A stretch of 64,000 bases of DNA from Chitinophaga caseinilytica (GTDB lineage Bacteria; Bacteroidota; Bacteroidia; Chitinophagales; Chitinophagaceae), in the NCBI RefSeq assembly GCF_038396765.1, contig NZ_CP150096.1, positions 4,943,001 through 5,007,000 on the forward strand, in the 5' to 3' direction. A program made the translations under genes and the position numbers. Shown here piece after piece: positions 8,903-17,771 of this stretch. The notes beneath the pieces were generated by a model. That model searched no databases, was not told the DNA's origin, and worked only from the letters and a program-made list of their open reading frames with translations. How positions within the stretch are numbered: position 1 is the first letter of the stretch; every line of letters starts with the position of its first letter.

Positions 8903-10340
8903 ACAACCCGCATACATCATAGCAGACATCGGCACCGGCAACGTGCGCGTGGCCATCGCAACGCCCGGCGGCGAAGTGCTCGGCGTTTCCCGCGAAGACA
9001 TCCGGTACGAAAAAGACCCGCTGTACCCAGACGCCCTGCAGTTCGACCCGGGCGCGCTCTGGGAACAGATCCTCCGCCTGGCGAAGCAATCGCTCGCAGC
9101 GGCGCCCCAGGCCGAGATCCGCGCCATCACGGCCACCAGCCAGCGCGAAGGCATCGTTTTGCTCGACGCGGACGGTAAATCGCTCACGGGCCTTCCCAAC
9201 ATCGACCACCGTGGCCGCGAATGGGAACACATCATTACCGATAAAAGCCGCGTCTACCAACTGACCGGCCGCTATCCCACATCGCTGTTTTCCGCGCTCA
9301 AACTGGTGGGCATCCGCGAAAGGAAACCCGAAATCTGGTCGCAAACGGCATCGTTCCTCAGTATTTCCGACTGGGTGGAATACCAGTTCTCCGGCGTCGC
9401 CAAATACGAACATTCCCAGGCTTCGGAAACGCTGCTATTCGACGTAGAGCGGAAGGAATGGAGTGATGGGCTTTGCAGCATTTTCGGATTAAGCCCTTCC
9501 CTCCTGCCGGAATTACGGGCATCTGCGAGCGTTTTGGGCGAAGTAAAAAAGGAAGTGGCGAAGGAATTGAACATCGCGCCTTCGGCGATCGTGGTTGCCG
9601 GCGGCGGAGACACCCAGCTGGCCATCAAGAGCACGCGGCCGGCGGTAGACGATATGGTCATCGTATCGGGCACCACCACCCCCATCGTGAAGCTCACGGG
9701 CGGCTATACACTCGATGCCGAAGAACGCACCTGGACGAGCAGAGACATCGTGCCGGGGCGCTTCGTCTTCGAAGCCAACGCCGGTGTAACGGGACTGAAC
9801 TATCAGCGACTGAAAGAAATCTTCTATCCCAACGAAGGCTACGACGTCATCGAAAAGGAACTCGCCGAAAACCGGCACACCTTCTGCATGGCGAGCCTCG
9901 GTTCGCTGCTGGCAGACGAGGAAGTGTCGCTCACCCGCGGCGGCTTCATCTTCCCCGCGCCCGTTTCGCACCTGCTCACCCGCGGCAGCTTCGTTTGGGC
10001 CACGATGGTAGACATCGCCTGTTCCATCGTGAAAAACTACAAAATACTCGCCGAAGTGGCCGGCCATCATCCCGATTACATCTGGGGTTGCGGAGGCGGC
10101 CTGCAAAGCCTCACCCTCCGCCAGCTCATCGCCAACCTCACCGGTAAAAAAGTGCAGATGCGCAGGGGCTTCCAGCAATCGTCTGCCGTGGGCGGCGCGC
10201 TCATCTGCAATGAAGCGCTGGGGATCGACGGGCGGATGGACGACACCATCGAAACGGTGAACCCGCAAGACGAGGCGCATTACGCCGGCATCTATGCGGA
10301 ATGGGAAAAAACGCGGGATTATTTCAGGAACATGAACTGA
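8895..10340 (+). CDS. FGGY-family carbohydrate kinase (YoaC-like)
   Basis: This 481-residue sugar kinase has the actin-like FGGY fold. The first phosphate motif is IADIGTGNVRVAI near residues 8-20. A catalytic-base candidate Asp sits in VAGGGDTQLAI near 238, and a C-terminal adenosine-site motif in WGCGGGLQSLT. Length is normal for the family (470-520). It overlaps the dehydrogenase gene by 8 bp and is followed 27 bp later by a second FGGY kinase that is clearly different in sequence. It therefore probably phosphorylates another substrate or intermediate in the same pathway rather than being a recent duplicate. Best resemblance is to the YoaC group of uncertain substrate. Cytoplasmic. Confident for family, not for substrate. 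Confidence 0.88.
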   Translation: MDKQPAYIIADIGTGNVRVAIATPGGEVLGVSREDIRYEKDPLYPDALQFDPGALWEQILRLAKQSLAAAPQAEIRAITATSQREGIVLLDADGKSLTGLPNIDHRGREWEHIITDKSRVYQLTGRYPTSLFSALKLVGIRERKPEIWSQTASFLSISDWVEYQFSGVAKYEHSQASETLLFDVERKEWSDGLCSIFGLSPSLLPELRASASVLGEVKKEVAKELNIAPSAIVVAGGGDTQLAIKSTRPAVDDMVIVSGTTTPIVKLTGGYTLDAEERTWTSRDIVPGRFVFEANAGVTGLNYQRLKEIFYPNEGYDVIEKELAENRHTFCMASLGSLLADEEVSLTRGGFIFPAPVSHLLTRGSFVWATMVDIACSIVKNYKILAEVAGHHPDYIWGCGGGLQSLTLRQLIANLTGKKVQMRRGFQQSSAVGGALICNEALGIDGRMDDTIETVNPQDEAHYAGIYAEWEKTRDYFRNMN

Positions 10341-10367
10341 TCTCCGCGGTACAACAGCAAACAATTC

Positions 10368-11783
10368 ATGGAACATACTTTTATCGGACTGGACGTGGGC
10401 ACCCAGGGCGCCAGGGCCATCCTCGCCGATGCGCATGGCCGGGTGCTGGCGTCTTTCAGCGAGCCCTTCGCACTGAGCGCCGCATCGCGGGAAGAACAAT
10501 CCCCCGAACAATGGTGGGAAGCCTGCGAACGGCTGCTCTCACAAATCCTCCAACAGCCGGAAGCTGCATCGTTGCGCGCTATCGGCGTCACGAGCACTTC
10601 CGGCACCGTGATCCCCGTAGACGAAGCCGGCACCCCGCTCCACCCGGCCATTATGTACAGCGACGGGCGGCAGGCCGAAACCGGCCAACGCTGCAAAGCC
10701 CTCGCCCAAAAATACCACCCGCAGGGATACACGGCGTTCAATACCACCAGCGGATTGCCGAAAATGGTCTGGTTCGCGGAACAATTCCCCGAAAAGGCGC
10801 GCCGGATCCACAAATTCATCCATGCCGCCGATTTCATCACCGGCAAACTCACCGGCAATTTCAACGTCACCGATTTTACCAATGTGTTAAAATCCGGTTA
10901 CGACGTAGCAAACGAACGCTGGCCGGAATATATTTGGGGCCATTTGCCCATCCGCCGGGAATGGCTGCAGGAGGTGATCCCCTCCGGAACGCCCGTCGGC
11001 AGCGTAACCGCCCACATCGCCCGTATGCCCGCAAACGTGCTGGTAACGGCGGGCATGACAGACGGATGCGCTTCGCAGATCGCTTCGGGCGCGGTAACGC
11101 CCGGCGCCTGGAACACCACGATCGGCACCACCCTCGTCGTGAAAGGCGTGACGGAAAAACCGGTACCCGACCCGCTCGGCCGTTTGTACAACCACCGCCA
11201 TCCGCAAGGTTTCTGGATGCCGGGAGGTGCCAGCAACACGGGGGCCGACTGGATATCAAAACACTTCCCCGGCAACCTGGACGCGCTCAACGAAGCCGCC
11301 GCCGCCATGGTGCCCACCGGCAAATTGTACTGGCCGCTGGAACAACCGGGCGAACGCTTCCCTTTCGTAGCGCCGCAGGCGAAAGCTTTCGAAACGCCGG
11401 GGCTGGAAGGTGCGGAGAAATTCGCGGCCGGGATGGAAGGCGTCGCCTACATCGAAAAAATGGCGTATGAACTGATCGAACAGCTGTCCGGCGAAACGGT
11501 GAAAGCCGTGTACACCGCCGGTGGCGCCAGCAACAGCCATGTGTGGCTGCGCATCAGGGCTTGCGTGCTGGGCGTGCCCGTGCATAAAATGCAGGAAGTG
11601 AGCGGGGCCGCGGGAGCCGCCATCCTCGCTGCTTCGCAGACGCATTACGGCAGCATCAGCGAAGCAGCGGCAGCCATGACACACATCGACAAAACCATGT
11701 TGCCCGAACCCGGCCTGCAAGGCGCCTACGCCGAAGGGTACCGGTCGTTCAGGGAAAAACTGAAAGAAAAAGGATATGCTTAA
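10368..11783 (+). CDS. FGGY-family carbohydrate kinase, second and divergent copy (xylulokinase/gluconokinase-like)
   Basis: This 471-residue kinase has the N-terminal phosphate motif GLDVGTQGARAIL, a catalytic-type Asp in GMTDGCASQIASG near 231, the second phosphate motif NTTIGTTLVVKG, and an adenosine motif TAGGASNSHVWLRI. The motifs are closer to xylulokinase/gluconokinase-like proteins than those of the preceding kinase. It ends inside the next gene, with an 8-bp overlap, so kinase and phosphatase are likely translated together. Two FGGY kinases plus one phosphatase in one operon imply successive phosphorylation and dephosphorylation steps or two convergent substrates. Substrate unknown. 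Confidence 0.88.
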   Translation: MEHTFIGLDVGTQGARAILADAHGRVLASFSEPFALSAASREEQSPEQWWEACERLLSQILQQPEAASLRAIGVTSTSGTVIPVDEAGTPLHPAIMYSDGRQAETGQRCKALAQKYHPQGYTAFNTTSGLPKMVWFAEQFPEKARRIHKFIHAADFITGKLTGNFNVTDFTNVLKSGYDVANERWPEYIWGHLPIRREWLQEVIPSGTPVGSVTAHIARMPANVLVTAGMTDGCASQIASGAVTPGAWNTTIGTTLVVKGVTEKPVPDPLGRLYNHRHPQGFWMPGGASNTGADWISKHFPGNLDALNEAAAAMVPTGKLYWPLEQPGERFPFVAPQAKAFETPGLEGAEKFAAGMEGVAYIEKMAYELIEQLSGETVKAVYTAGGASNSHVWLRIRACVLGVPVHKMQEVSGAAGAAILAASQTHYGSISEAAAAMTHIDKTMLPEPGLQGAYAEGYRSFREKLKEKGYA

Positions 11784-12372
11784 CGTTTATTTGCTCCGGC
11801 ACGGACAAACGGCCTGGAACGCAGACAACAACCGGTATTGCGGCCGGACAGACATTCCGCTCACCGCCAAAGGCATCCAGCAGGCGGAAGCCGTTCGGGA
11901 ACAGCTGAAAGGCATCGAATTCGACGGCGTGTATTCCTCGCCGTTAGAGCGCGCGTTCATGACGGCGAATATCGCTTCGGGGGCTTATGTCAAAAAAGAC
12001 GAACGGTTGATAGAGGCGGATTTCGGGGGATGGGAACACAAAACCAAAGAGGAATTCATTGCCGAAGCGCCGGAACACTGGCACCGCTGGATGGAAGACC
12101 CCTACGCCCACCGTGCCGGCGGATCGGGCGAAAGCGGCCGGGAGATCGTGGAGCGGGTAGACGCCTTCTTCACCGACGTCCACCGCAAACACCCCGCAGG
12201 CAATATCCTCGTGGCCGCCCACAACGGCGTCAACCGCCTGTTCCTCGCATATAAACTGGGCATGCCCCTGCGCAATTACCGCATGCTCGTCCAGGAAAAC
12301 GCTTCCGTCACCATGTTCACCCTCGACGCCGGTGGCGGTTTCACTTTACAACACCTAAATGCCAAATTCTGA
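11776..12372 (+). CDS. Histidine phosphatase superfamily protein (phosphoglycerate mutase-like)
   Basis: This 198-residue protein carries the full branch-1 histidine phosphatase signature. LLRHGQTAWN (nucleophile His near 8) is followed by SSPLERAFMTA (phosphate-binding Arg near 60), the acidic residue in EADFGGWEHK (near 81) and the second His in VAAHNGVNR (near 152). The compact size fits broad-specificity phosphatases (PhoE/CobC-like) rather than glycolytic mutase. It overlaps the upstream kinase by 8 bp, so it probably acts on a phosphorylated pathway intermediate. Cytoplasmic, no signal peptide. Family certain; whether it is a phosphatase or a mutase is inference. Confidence 0.9.
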   Translation: MLNVYLLRHGQTAWNADNNRYCGRTDIPLTAKGIQQAEAVREQLKGIEFDGVYSSPLERAFMTANIASGAYVKKDERLIEADFGGWEHKTKEEFIAEAPEHWHRWMEDPYAHRAGGSGESGREIVERVDAFFTDVHRKHPAGNILVAAHNGVNRLFLAYKLGMPLRNYRMLVQENASVTMFTLDAGGGFTLQHLNAKF

Positions 12373-12376
12373 TCCC

Positions 12377-13300
12377 ATGAAACGAATCCTCATCGGCAGC
12401 GCATTGCTTTGCTGCACCATCACCGGCTTCGCCCAATCGGGCCTGCATGTGCTGAAAATCAGGAATGCAAAAGACCTCCGTTCCTTCTTCCGGTTCACCG
12501 GTAACGATATCCCCTTCATCTCCGGCCACCGTGGCGGCGTCAACAAAGGCTTCCCGGAAAACAGCATCGAGGCGTTCGAAAACACCCTCCGCCATACGCC
12601 CGCCACGTTCGAGATCGATCCGAGGCTCACCAAAGACAGCGCCATCGTGCTCATGCACGACGCCACCCTCAACCGCACCACCAACGGTACCGGCAAAGTG
12701 GGCGACTACACACTCGCAGAGCTGAAAAAAATGCGCCTGAAAGATGTAGACGGCAACCTGACCGATTTCCAGATCCCCACGCTGGAAGAAGCCATCAAAT
12801 GGGCGCGCGGCAAAACCGTCCTCATCCTCGATAAAAAAGACGTGCCGTTCGAAATGACGGCCGACATTATTCGTAGAAACAAAGCCGAAGGCCACGTCAT
12901 GGTGACCGTCCACACCGCGAAAGAAGCGAAATGGTACCACAGCCGCAACCCGAAAATCGTGTTCGAAGCCTTTGTGAAAACGCAAAAGGCGCTGGAAGAA
13001 TACGAACAGGAAAACATCCCCTGGACGCACATCATGGCCTATGTTGGCCCGGATAACAAGCCGGAGCTCAAGCCGCTCTACGAAAATCTCAACAAACGCG
13101 GGGTCATGTGCATGATTTCCACGGCGCCTACGTACGACAAACTCCCCGATGCCGCGGAGCGCACAAAAGCGTACCAGGCCATCATCAAAGACGGCGCCAG
13201 CCTCATCGAGGCAGACCGCTCGCTGGAAGCCGGTGAAGCCATCCTGCCCCTCATTCCGGCCAAAAGCCCGAAAAAGAAATTCTTCTCCATTACGAAATAG
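12377..13300 (+). CDS. Secreted glycerophosphodiester phosphodiesterase-family protein
   Basis: The 307-residue product from the ATG at 12377 starts with a clean signal peptide (MKRILIGSALLCCTITGFAQS). A frame-compatible ATG 18 bp earlier would prepend six residues and overlap the previous gene, so 12377 is preferred. The TIM-barrel GDPD motif is intact: GHRGG, then PENSIEAF, then FEIDPRLTKD, then MHDATLNRTTNGTG. Hence the metal site and the two catalytic histidines are present. Members cleave glycerophosphodiesters or related phosphodiesters in the periplasm. It lies 4 bp after the phosphatase and is the last gene before a terminator. Its periplasmic location contrasts with the cytoplasmic kinases and hints that it may release the imported substrate. 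Confidence 0.87.
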   Translation: MKRILIGSALLCCTITGFAQSGLHVLKIRNAKDLRSFFRFTGNDIPFISGHRGGVNKGFPENSIEAFENTLRHTPATFEIDPRLTKDSAIVLMHDATLNRTTNGTGKVGDYTLAELKKMRLKDVDGNLTDFQIPTLEEAIKWARGKTVLILDKKDVPFEMTADIIRRNKAEGHVMVTVHTAKEAKWYHSRNPKIVFEAFVKTQKALEEYEQENIPWTHIMAYVGPDNKPELKPLYENLNKRGVMCMISTAPTYDKLPDAAERTKAYQAIIKDGASLIEADRSLEAGEAILPLIPAKSPKKKFFSITK

Positions 13301-13327
13301 TGAGTATTACCAGTAACGTGTATGACG

Positions 13328-13357
13328 GCCGGTCCTTTTGCCAGGACCGGCTTTTTT
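13328..13357 (+). terminator. Intrinsic terminator closing the MFS-kinase-GDPD operon
   Basis: Perfect 8-bp stem GCCGGTCC/GGACCGGC with loop TTTTGCCA, directly followed by six T. It sits 27 bp after the GDPD stop, so the operon most likely spans 6637-13300. Confidence 0.88.
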
Positions 13358-13416
13358 ATGGAAGGGAATTGAACAATGCGGTGATAAATTGGGTAAATTG
13401 AAGGAAAAGCATCCCC

Positions 13417-13779
13417 ATGTCAATCGTTATCCTCGTTCTCATTGCGCTCATCGCCATCGAGCACCTGTACATCCTCTGGCTGGAAATGTTCGCGTGGACT
13501 ACGCGGGCGCCGAAAGTGTTCCGGCAGATACCCAAAGAAATGTTCGAGCCTACGAAAGCGCTGGCCGCCAACCAGGGCTTGTACAATGGATTCCTGGCGG
13601 CGGGGCTCATCTGGTGCCTCTGCATAGGAGACCCGGCCTGGCAGCAGCATGTGGCGGTATTTTTCCTGGTTTGCGTGGCGGTGGCGGGAATATATGGGGC
13701 GGTAACGGCAACCCGGCGCATCTTTTTCGTGCAGGCGCTTCCTGCGCTGGTTACCTTACTGCTGATCTGGCTGCTGTAA
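13417..13779 (+). CDS. DUF1304-type small integral membrane protein
   Basis: The 120-residue protein has four hydrophobic segments (about 3-22, 50-70, 74-95, 100-119). It also has the conserved N-terminal IEHLYILWLEMF and the central ALAANQGLYNGFLAAGL motif typical of DUF1304. Function is unknown for the family. The coding end overlaps the 3' end of the convergent DUF5690-like gene by 24 bp, so the two transcripts are antisense at their tails. It is single, after a strong terminator, with about 60 bp of leader. Confidence 0.8.
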   Translation: MSIVILVLIALIAIEHLYILWLEMFAWTTRAPKVFRQIPKEMFEPTKALAANQGLYNGFLAAGLIWCLCIGDPAWQQHVAVFFLVCVAVAGIYGAVTATRRIFFVQALPALVTLLLIWLL

Positions 13780-15036
13780 CAGCGGCGCGCTTTTCCGGTA
13801 CTTTCTCCGGAACCAGTACATCGCCGCTACGGTACCTGCAAGGCCCGTGACGCCGGCGATCTTCACAAGCCCGGTATAGAACTCCAACCAGTTCAGCTGC
13901 AACTGGAAAACGGATTTGGCGAGCATCACGCCTACGCTGCCCAGGTACCCGAAAGCGTCCGCGATATAGATGAGGAAACCCACGTTCCCCGTAAACCGGA
14001 AAGCGGCGATGAAACGATCGAACAGCAGGCTATTGAACGGAATATACACCATGTAAAGCCCCAGGCCCGCCAGGAGCATCCAGGCATACATGCCCAGGTG
14101 GCCGGCGGAGAACAGCATGGCCCCGCAAAGCGTTAGGGCGAATCCCGCGAGCATGATCCACTGCGTAACAATGAACGCCCTGAAATTATGGTTCAGCCAG
14201 CTCATAGCCGCGATCAATACCAAAATGATGAGCGAGATCAGGCTTTCCGTTCCCGCGAAAACACCCGGCTGAAATGGTTCACCGGACGCGCGCCACATGT
14301 CGGCCATGAAGCTGTCGCGCACTTCGCGCAGGATCGTTACGAGAATGTAGATCACCACCAGCAGCGCGATCCCCGGCCAGAAGCGCCGCAGCAGTCCGCG
14401 CCGCTCCGCCGCAGACATCGGCAGCCTTTCCATCCGCTGTTTCCTGTCGGCAGGCCCGGGCGGAGGGATTTTTTCCAGCAGCAGCACGAACACGATCAAT
14501 ACCGGCATGAACACGCATCCCACCACGAACGGCATCCCGTATTCGCTCACGCCCCATCCTTCCATCACCCACTGCGCCACGCTCTTCGCCAGGCCGGAAG
14601 CGAAAATGAAGCTCACGGCCAATGCCGCGCTGATCATGTCTGTGGTACGCCGCCCTTCGATATACGAAAATACGACGCCCCACAGCATCCCCAGCGGAAA
14701 CCCGTTGAGGAACAGGCACCACCAGTTATGCGGCGGCGGCACCACGGCAAAAAGCGCCCAGGCCAGCCAGGCAACGCCCGTCAAACCCAGGATGAGCCAA
14801 TGCCGGTTTTTTCGCTGCATCGCGGCAATGAAACGGATTCCGTAAAATTTGCTGAGCATATACCCGAACACCTGCGATACGACCAGCACCGTCTTGTAAT
14901 CCATCCCCCAAAGCGCATATCCCCCGAAAGCCCCAACGTTAAAGGCTTTCCGGAAACTGAAGATGGCGGTGTAGGCGCAAAAGGCGGTAACGGCCGCAAA
15001 GGCCGCCACACCCAGCTCGCGGCGGGAAAATTGCAT
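13756..15036 (-). CDS. DUF5690-like multi-spanning membrane protein (MFS-like)
   Basis: About 426 residues from the ATG at 15036, with roughly ten to twelve hydrophobic spans in an MFS-like pattern and a basic central loop (PPPGPADRKQRMERLP) between halves. An upstream in-frame ATG at 15126 would add 30 residues, but that extension runs through the terminator hairpin of the preceding gene (15067-15096), so 15036 is preferred. Sequence features such as FSFRKAFNVG and NGFPLGMLWGVVFSYIEGRR fit the DUF5690 family of Bacteroidota. Family members are uncharacterised and may be transporters. Its 3' end overlaps the DUF1304 gene tail by 24 bp. Confidence 0.78.
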   Translation of the reverse strand: MQFSRRELGVAAFAAVTAFCAYTAIFSFRKAFNVGAFGGYALWGMDYKTVLVVSQVFGYMLSKFYGIRFIAAMQRKNRHWLILGLTGVAWLAWALFAVVPPPHNWWCLFLNGFPLGMLWGVVFSYIEGRRTTDMISAALAVSFIFASGLAKSVAQWVMEGWGVSEYGMPFVVGCVFMPVLIVFVLLLEKIPPPGPADRKQRMERLPMSAAERRGLLRRFWPGIALLVVIYILVTILREVRDSFMADMWRASGEPFQPGVFAGTESLISLIILVLIAAMSWLNHNFRAFIVTQWIMLAGFALTLCGAMLFSAGHLGMYAWMLLAGLGLYMVYIPFNSLLFDRFIAAFRFTGNVGFLIYIADAFGYLGSVGVMLAKSVFQLQLNWLEFYTGLVKIAGVTGLAGTVAAMYWFRRKYRKSAPLLQQPDQQ

Positions 15037-15066
15037 GTACGGAATATACGCTGAATTACCGGAAAT

Positions 15067-15096
15067 GAAAACAGGGCCGCCAGCTGGCAGCCCTGT
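15067..15096 (-). terminator. Intrinsic terminator of the GH10-like hydrolase gene
   Basis: Near-perfect 13-bp inverted repeat (ACAGGGC-GCCAG on one side, CTGGC-GCCCTGT on the other, one mismatch) with a short T-run on the minus strand. It lies 33 bp after the stop of the minus-strand gene 15129-17465. Confidence 0.75.
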
Positions 15097-15128
15097 CGGG
15101 TAAAAAGATCCGGATGTATTTACCATTT

Positions 15129-17465
15129 CTAATGCCCCAGCTTGATCACTTTCATGACCTGGCGCACGTTCACCTGGATAATTTCGATGTAATAAACGCC
15201 CGGCTGGTAATTGCCGCCCAGCGTTACGGAACTGTTCGGCGCCAGGCCCTGCCTTGTTTCCACCAGCTGGCCCGCATTGTTGTACACGCGGATGTTGATA
15301 GGTTGCTGGTTTTTACTGATCAGCATAAGCACGAACTGATGGAACGTGGGATTGGGCAGCACCGTGGCCGCCAGCCCGTCGCCATGCGTCCAGGGCTTGT
15401 TGCCCGGTACGAGCACATGCGTGGTCTGTACGCTCGATTTGCCGGCAGTATCTGTAGCCGTCACCGTTATCGTATATACGCGTCCGTTACCTAACGGGTT
15501 CCGTTGGGCGCGGAGCTTCACGGTATTGTCGTTCACGATCTCGATGTCGGGACTGCCGCTGTCGGGCTCGTTGCTGGTGACTGTCACGGTCCGCTGAACA
15601 GGACTGCAATCCGTCACCGAATAACCCAGCGAAACCGTCACCATCTTGTTGTTCGGCGTATTGAGCAGCGCCGGCGACGGTGTGATGTCGGAAATAACCG
15701 GCGCCAGCGTGTCTTTCATCCAGATGGCGAAAGAAGCCGTATCCGATTTGCCGCCGGCGTTCGTGGCGATGAGGTGTACGTAATCATCGTGCCGGACGCG
15801 ACTGCCGGGAACGGGGTATTGGGTGATGGTCACGCCTTCGGCAGGTTCTACCGTTGCAGAATCGCGGTAATCCGGCAGGGAAGCGCCGCAATCCGGATCA
15901 CCGGTCAGCCACTGGTTCCCCGGGCCCTGCAGCGTGGGCGCCAGGTTGGCCGCCAGCGCCGAGCGCGGACTTTCGTTATGATAGCGGTCCAGCGCCGTCA
16001 CGGCATAATAGTACGTGACGCCGGGCAGCGCCGAAGTATCGGTATAAGCGATGGAATCCATGGGTGTTACAGCCAGCAGCTGGCCCATGTCGCCGGTGTC
16101 GATCGCGGGCGTGGTGGAGCGGTATACTGCGAACTGGCGGGCCCGGTTCAACTGGTCTTGCGGATCGCCGTTGTGCCACCAGATGAGGCGCACATCGTCT
16201 CCCGCCTGTTCGGCATATAAACCGAAAGGCGCGGCCGGAGCGATGCTGTCCCGCCATTTCATGGCCGGCAGCAGCGCGGGTTTCGCGTACATGAAAAGGC
16301 GCAGCGAATCGCGGAAACCTTTCCTGGTGTTCACCCGCATGCTCGTGGTGTTGTATACCGACTGGCCATACACGTTGGCATGGCTGCGGTTCATGCGTAT
16401 CTGCCGCGGGATCTGGGTGGAATCCGTCCATCCCGCACCGGCGGCGGCATCCCCCATTTTGTACCCGGCGATGCCGATGTAGATATGCCGGCCGTTGGCC
16501 TGGTTGTTCCACCAGGGCACGATCACACCGTAATTGGCGCCCGGCTGTCCGATCCACCAATATACCTGCGGCATGATGTAATCTACCCAACCTTCCTGCA
16601 GCCAGCGTTTCGTGTCGGCGTACAGCGTGGTGTAATGTTCCAGCCCGGAAGTGGGCGAACCGATGTCGGGATTGGTGCTGTTTCGGTAGATGCCGGACGG
16701 GCTCACGCCGAATTTTACCCAGGGCTTGATGGTCCTGACGCTGTCGTACACCCGCTGGATGAGCAGGTTGACGTTATCCCTCCGCCAGTCGTTTTTCACG
16801 GTGAACCCGCGCGGATAATCCGCGAAAGTGGCGGAATCGTTGTAGGGCGCCGTGCCGGCGGGTGCGTTGGGGGGATAGAAGTAATCGTCGAAATGGATAC
16901 CGTCCACATCATAACGGTGGAGGATATCCGAGATCACGGCGGAGATGTGGTCGCGCACGGGCGGCAGGCCGGGATCGAGGACGCGTAGCGTGCCCTGGCT
17001 GAGGAGCCATTCCGGGTGCGTTTTGGCGACGTGGGAATTGGCGAAGCCCGGGAGGTTGTTGGAATTGCCGACGGCGCGGTAGGGATTGATCCAGGCGTGG
17101 AATTCCATGCCCCGTCTGTGGCATTCCTCGATGGCGAAGGCCAGCGGGTCCCAGGGCGTGGAGGGCGGTGCGCCCTGCGTTCCGGTGACGTCGGCAGACC
17201 AGGGCTCCAGATCGCTGGGGTACAGCGCGTCGCACTGGCTGCGCACCTGCACGTAGAGGGCGTTGAGGCCCGTGGCGCGGTGATGGTCGGCGATGGCGAT
17301 GAAGGCGGCCCTTTGCTGGGCGGGCGTTTGCGTCTTGTTCGGCCAATCGATGTTCAGATAAGTGGCTACCCAGGCGCCGCGAAGTTCACGTTTCGGGGGC
17401 GACTGCGCCAGGGTTACGGCCGGGAAAAGGCTGCAAAGCAGCAGGGTTCGTAAAATTCCAGGCAT
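15129..17465 (-). CDS. GH10-like (DUF187/GHL10) glycosyl hydrolase with T9SS C-terminal sorting domain
   Basis: The 778-residue secreted protein has a signal peptide ending in TLAQS (about 1-21). A (beta/alpha)8 catalytic domain of the DUF187/GHL10 type follows (about 27-400): KRELRGAWVATY, GLNALYVQVRSQCDA, FHAWINPYR, VDGIHFDDYFYP. A fibronectin-III-like domain (about 410-510) and Ig-like modules come next. The end is a type IX sorting domain (about 700-778) with LPNPTFHQFVL and GVYYIEIIQ, finishing KVIKLGH. GHL10 proteins are linked to cell-wall or exopolysaccharide turnover; substrate is not predictable here. The sorting tail says it is exported through the outer membrane and attached or released. 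It appears monocistronic, with its own terminator at 15067. Confidence 0.9.
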   Translation of the reverse strand: MPGILRTLLLCSLFPAVTLAQSPPKRELRGAWVATYLNIDWPNKTQTPAQQRAAFIAIADHHRATGLNALYVQVRSQCDALYPSDLEPWSADVTGTQGAPPSTPWDPLAFAIEECHRRGMEFHAWINPYRAVGNSNNLPGFANSHVAKTHPEWLLSQGTLRVLDPGLPPVRDHISAVISDILHRYDVDGIHFDDYFYPPNAPAGTAPYNDSATFADYPRGFTVKNDWRRDNVNLLIQRVYDSVRTIKPWVKFGVSPSGIYRNSTNPDIGSPTSGLEHYTTLYADTKRWLQEGWVDYIMPQVYWWIGQPGANYGVIVPWWNNQANGRHIYIGIAGYKMGDAAAGAGWTDSTQIPRQIRMNRSHANVYGQSVYNTTSMRVNTRKGFRDSLRLFMYAKPALLPAMKWRDSIAPAAPFGLYAEQAGDDVRLIWWHNGDPQDQLNRARQFAVYRSTTPAIDTGDMGQLLAVTPMDSIAYTDTSALPGVTYYYAVTALDRYHNESPRSALAANLAPTLQGPGNQWLTGDPDCGASLPDYRDSATVEPAEGVTITQYPVPGSRVRHDDYVHLIATNAGGKSDTASFAIWMKDTLAPVISDITPSPALLNTPNNKMVTVSLGYSVTDCSPVQRTVTVTSNEPDSGSPDIEIVNDNTVKLRAQRNPLGNGRVYTITVTATDTAGKSSVQTTHVLVPGNKPWTHGDGLAATVLPNPTFHQFVLMLISKNQQPINIRVYNNAGQLVETRQGLAPNSSVTLGGNYQPGVYYIEIIQVNVRQVMKVIKLGH

Positions 17466-17543
17466 ACAGGGGTGTTTTGGTTGACGAAAAGCGGTTTTCT
17501 TCCTATAAGAGCGATTGATGATCTCAAACCGTTATGCCGTTCC

Positions 17544-17573
17544 AAAAAAAGGCCGCCCCGGGAAAGGGCGGCC
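17544..17573 (-). terminator. Strong minus-strand intrinsic terminator
   Basis: Perfect 8-bp stem GGCCGCCC/GGGCGGCC with loop CGGGAAA, followed on the minus strand by seven T (17550-17544). It lies about 200 bp beyond the stop of the minus-strand gene 17770-18432, so either that gene has a long 3' tail or a short transcript ends here. Confidence 0.85.
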
Positions 17574-17771
17574 ACTGCGGTATGTAACCTGCAGCCATCG
17601 TGCTCTGTTTCTTCGGTTTTTCAGGCGGCACCATAGCAGCCGAGCGATGAAATTCCGCCACGGGCCGCACATTGGATATGGCCATTTGTAACCTCTCCGT
17701 ATGTACTCCCTGTCCTGGGAAGATTTGGACCCGAATCCGGCGTTTCGCCGGGACGGGTGAACTGTTTTTTT
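17574..17771. other. Structured intergenic segment, possible small RNA or small ORF
   Basis: This segment lies between the GH10-like gene and a secreted-protein gene. On the plus strand a compound hairpin, ACCCG(aat)CCGGCG-TTT-CGCCGG(ga)CGGGT at 17729-17758, is followed six bases later by seven T, resembling a terminator for a plus-strand RNA. GTAACCT occurs twice upstream (17584 and 17687). On the minus strand an ATG at 17685 preceded by GGAGAGG opens a 53-codon frame ending at 17524, running through the terminator at 17544, which argues against it. I could not match the segment to a known RNA family. Its function is open. Confidence 0.3.

Noticed and set aside
17524..17685. 53-codon minus-strand small gene with GGAGAGG ahead
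   Set aside because: It reads through a strong intrinsic terminator and shows no signal or known peptide motif; kept only as part of the structured-segment finding.
17560..17730. Cobalamin riboswitch suspected from GCCACTG and GGGAAG words
   Set aside because: The words are about 150 bases apart, GCCACTG lies in a terminator stem, and no B12-box context or downstream B12 gene exists.
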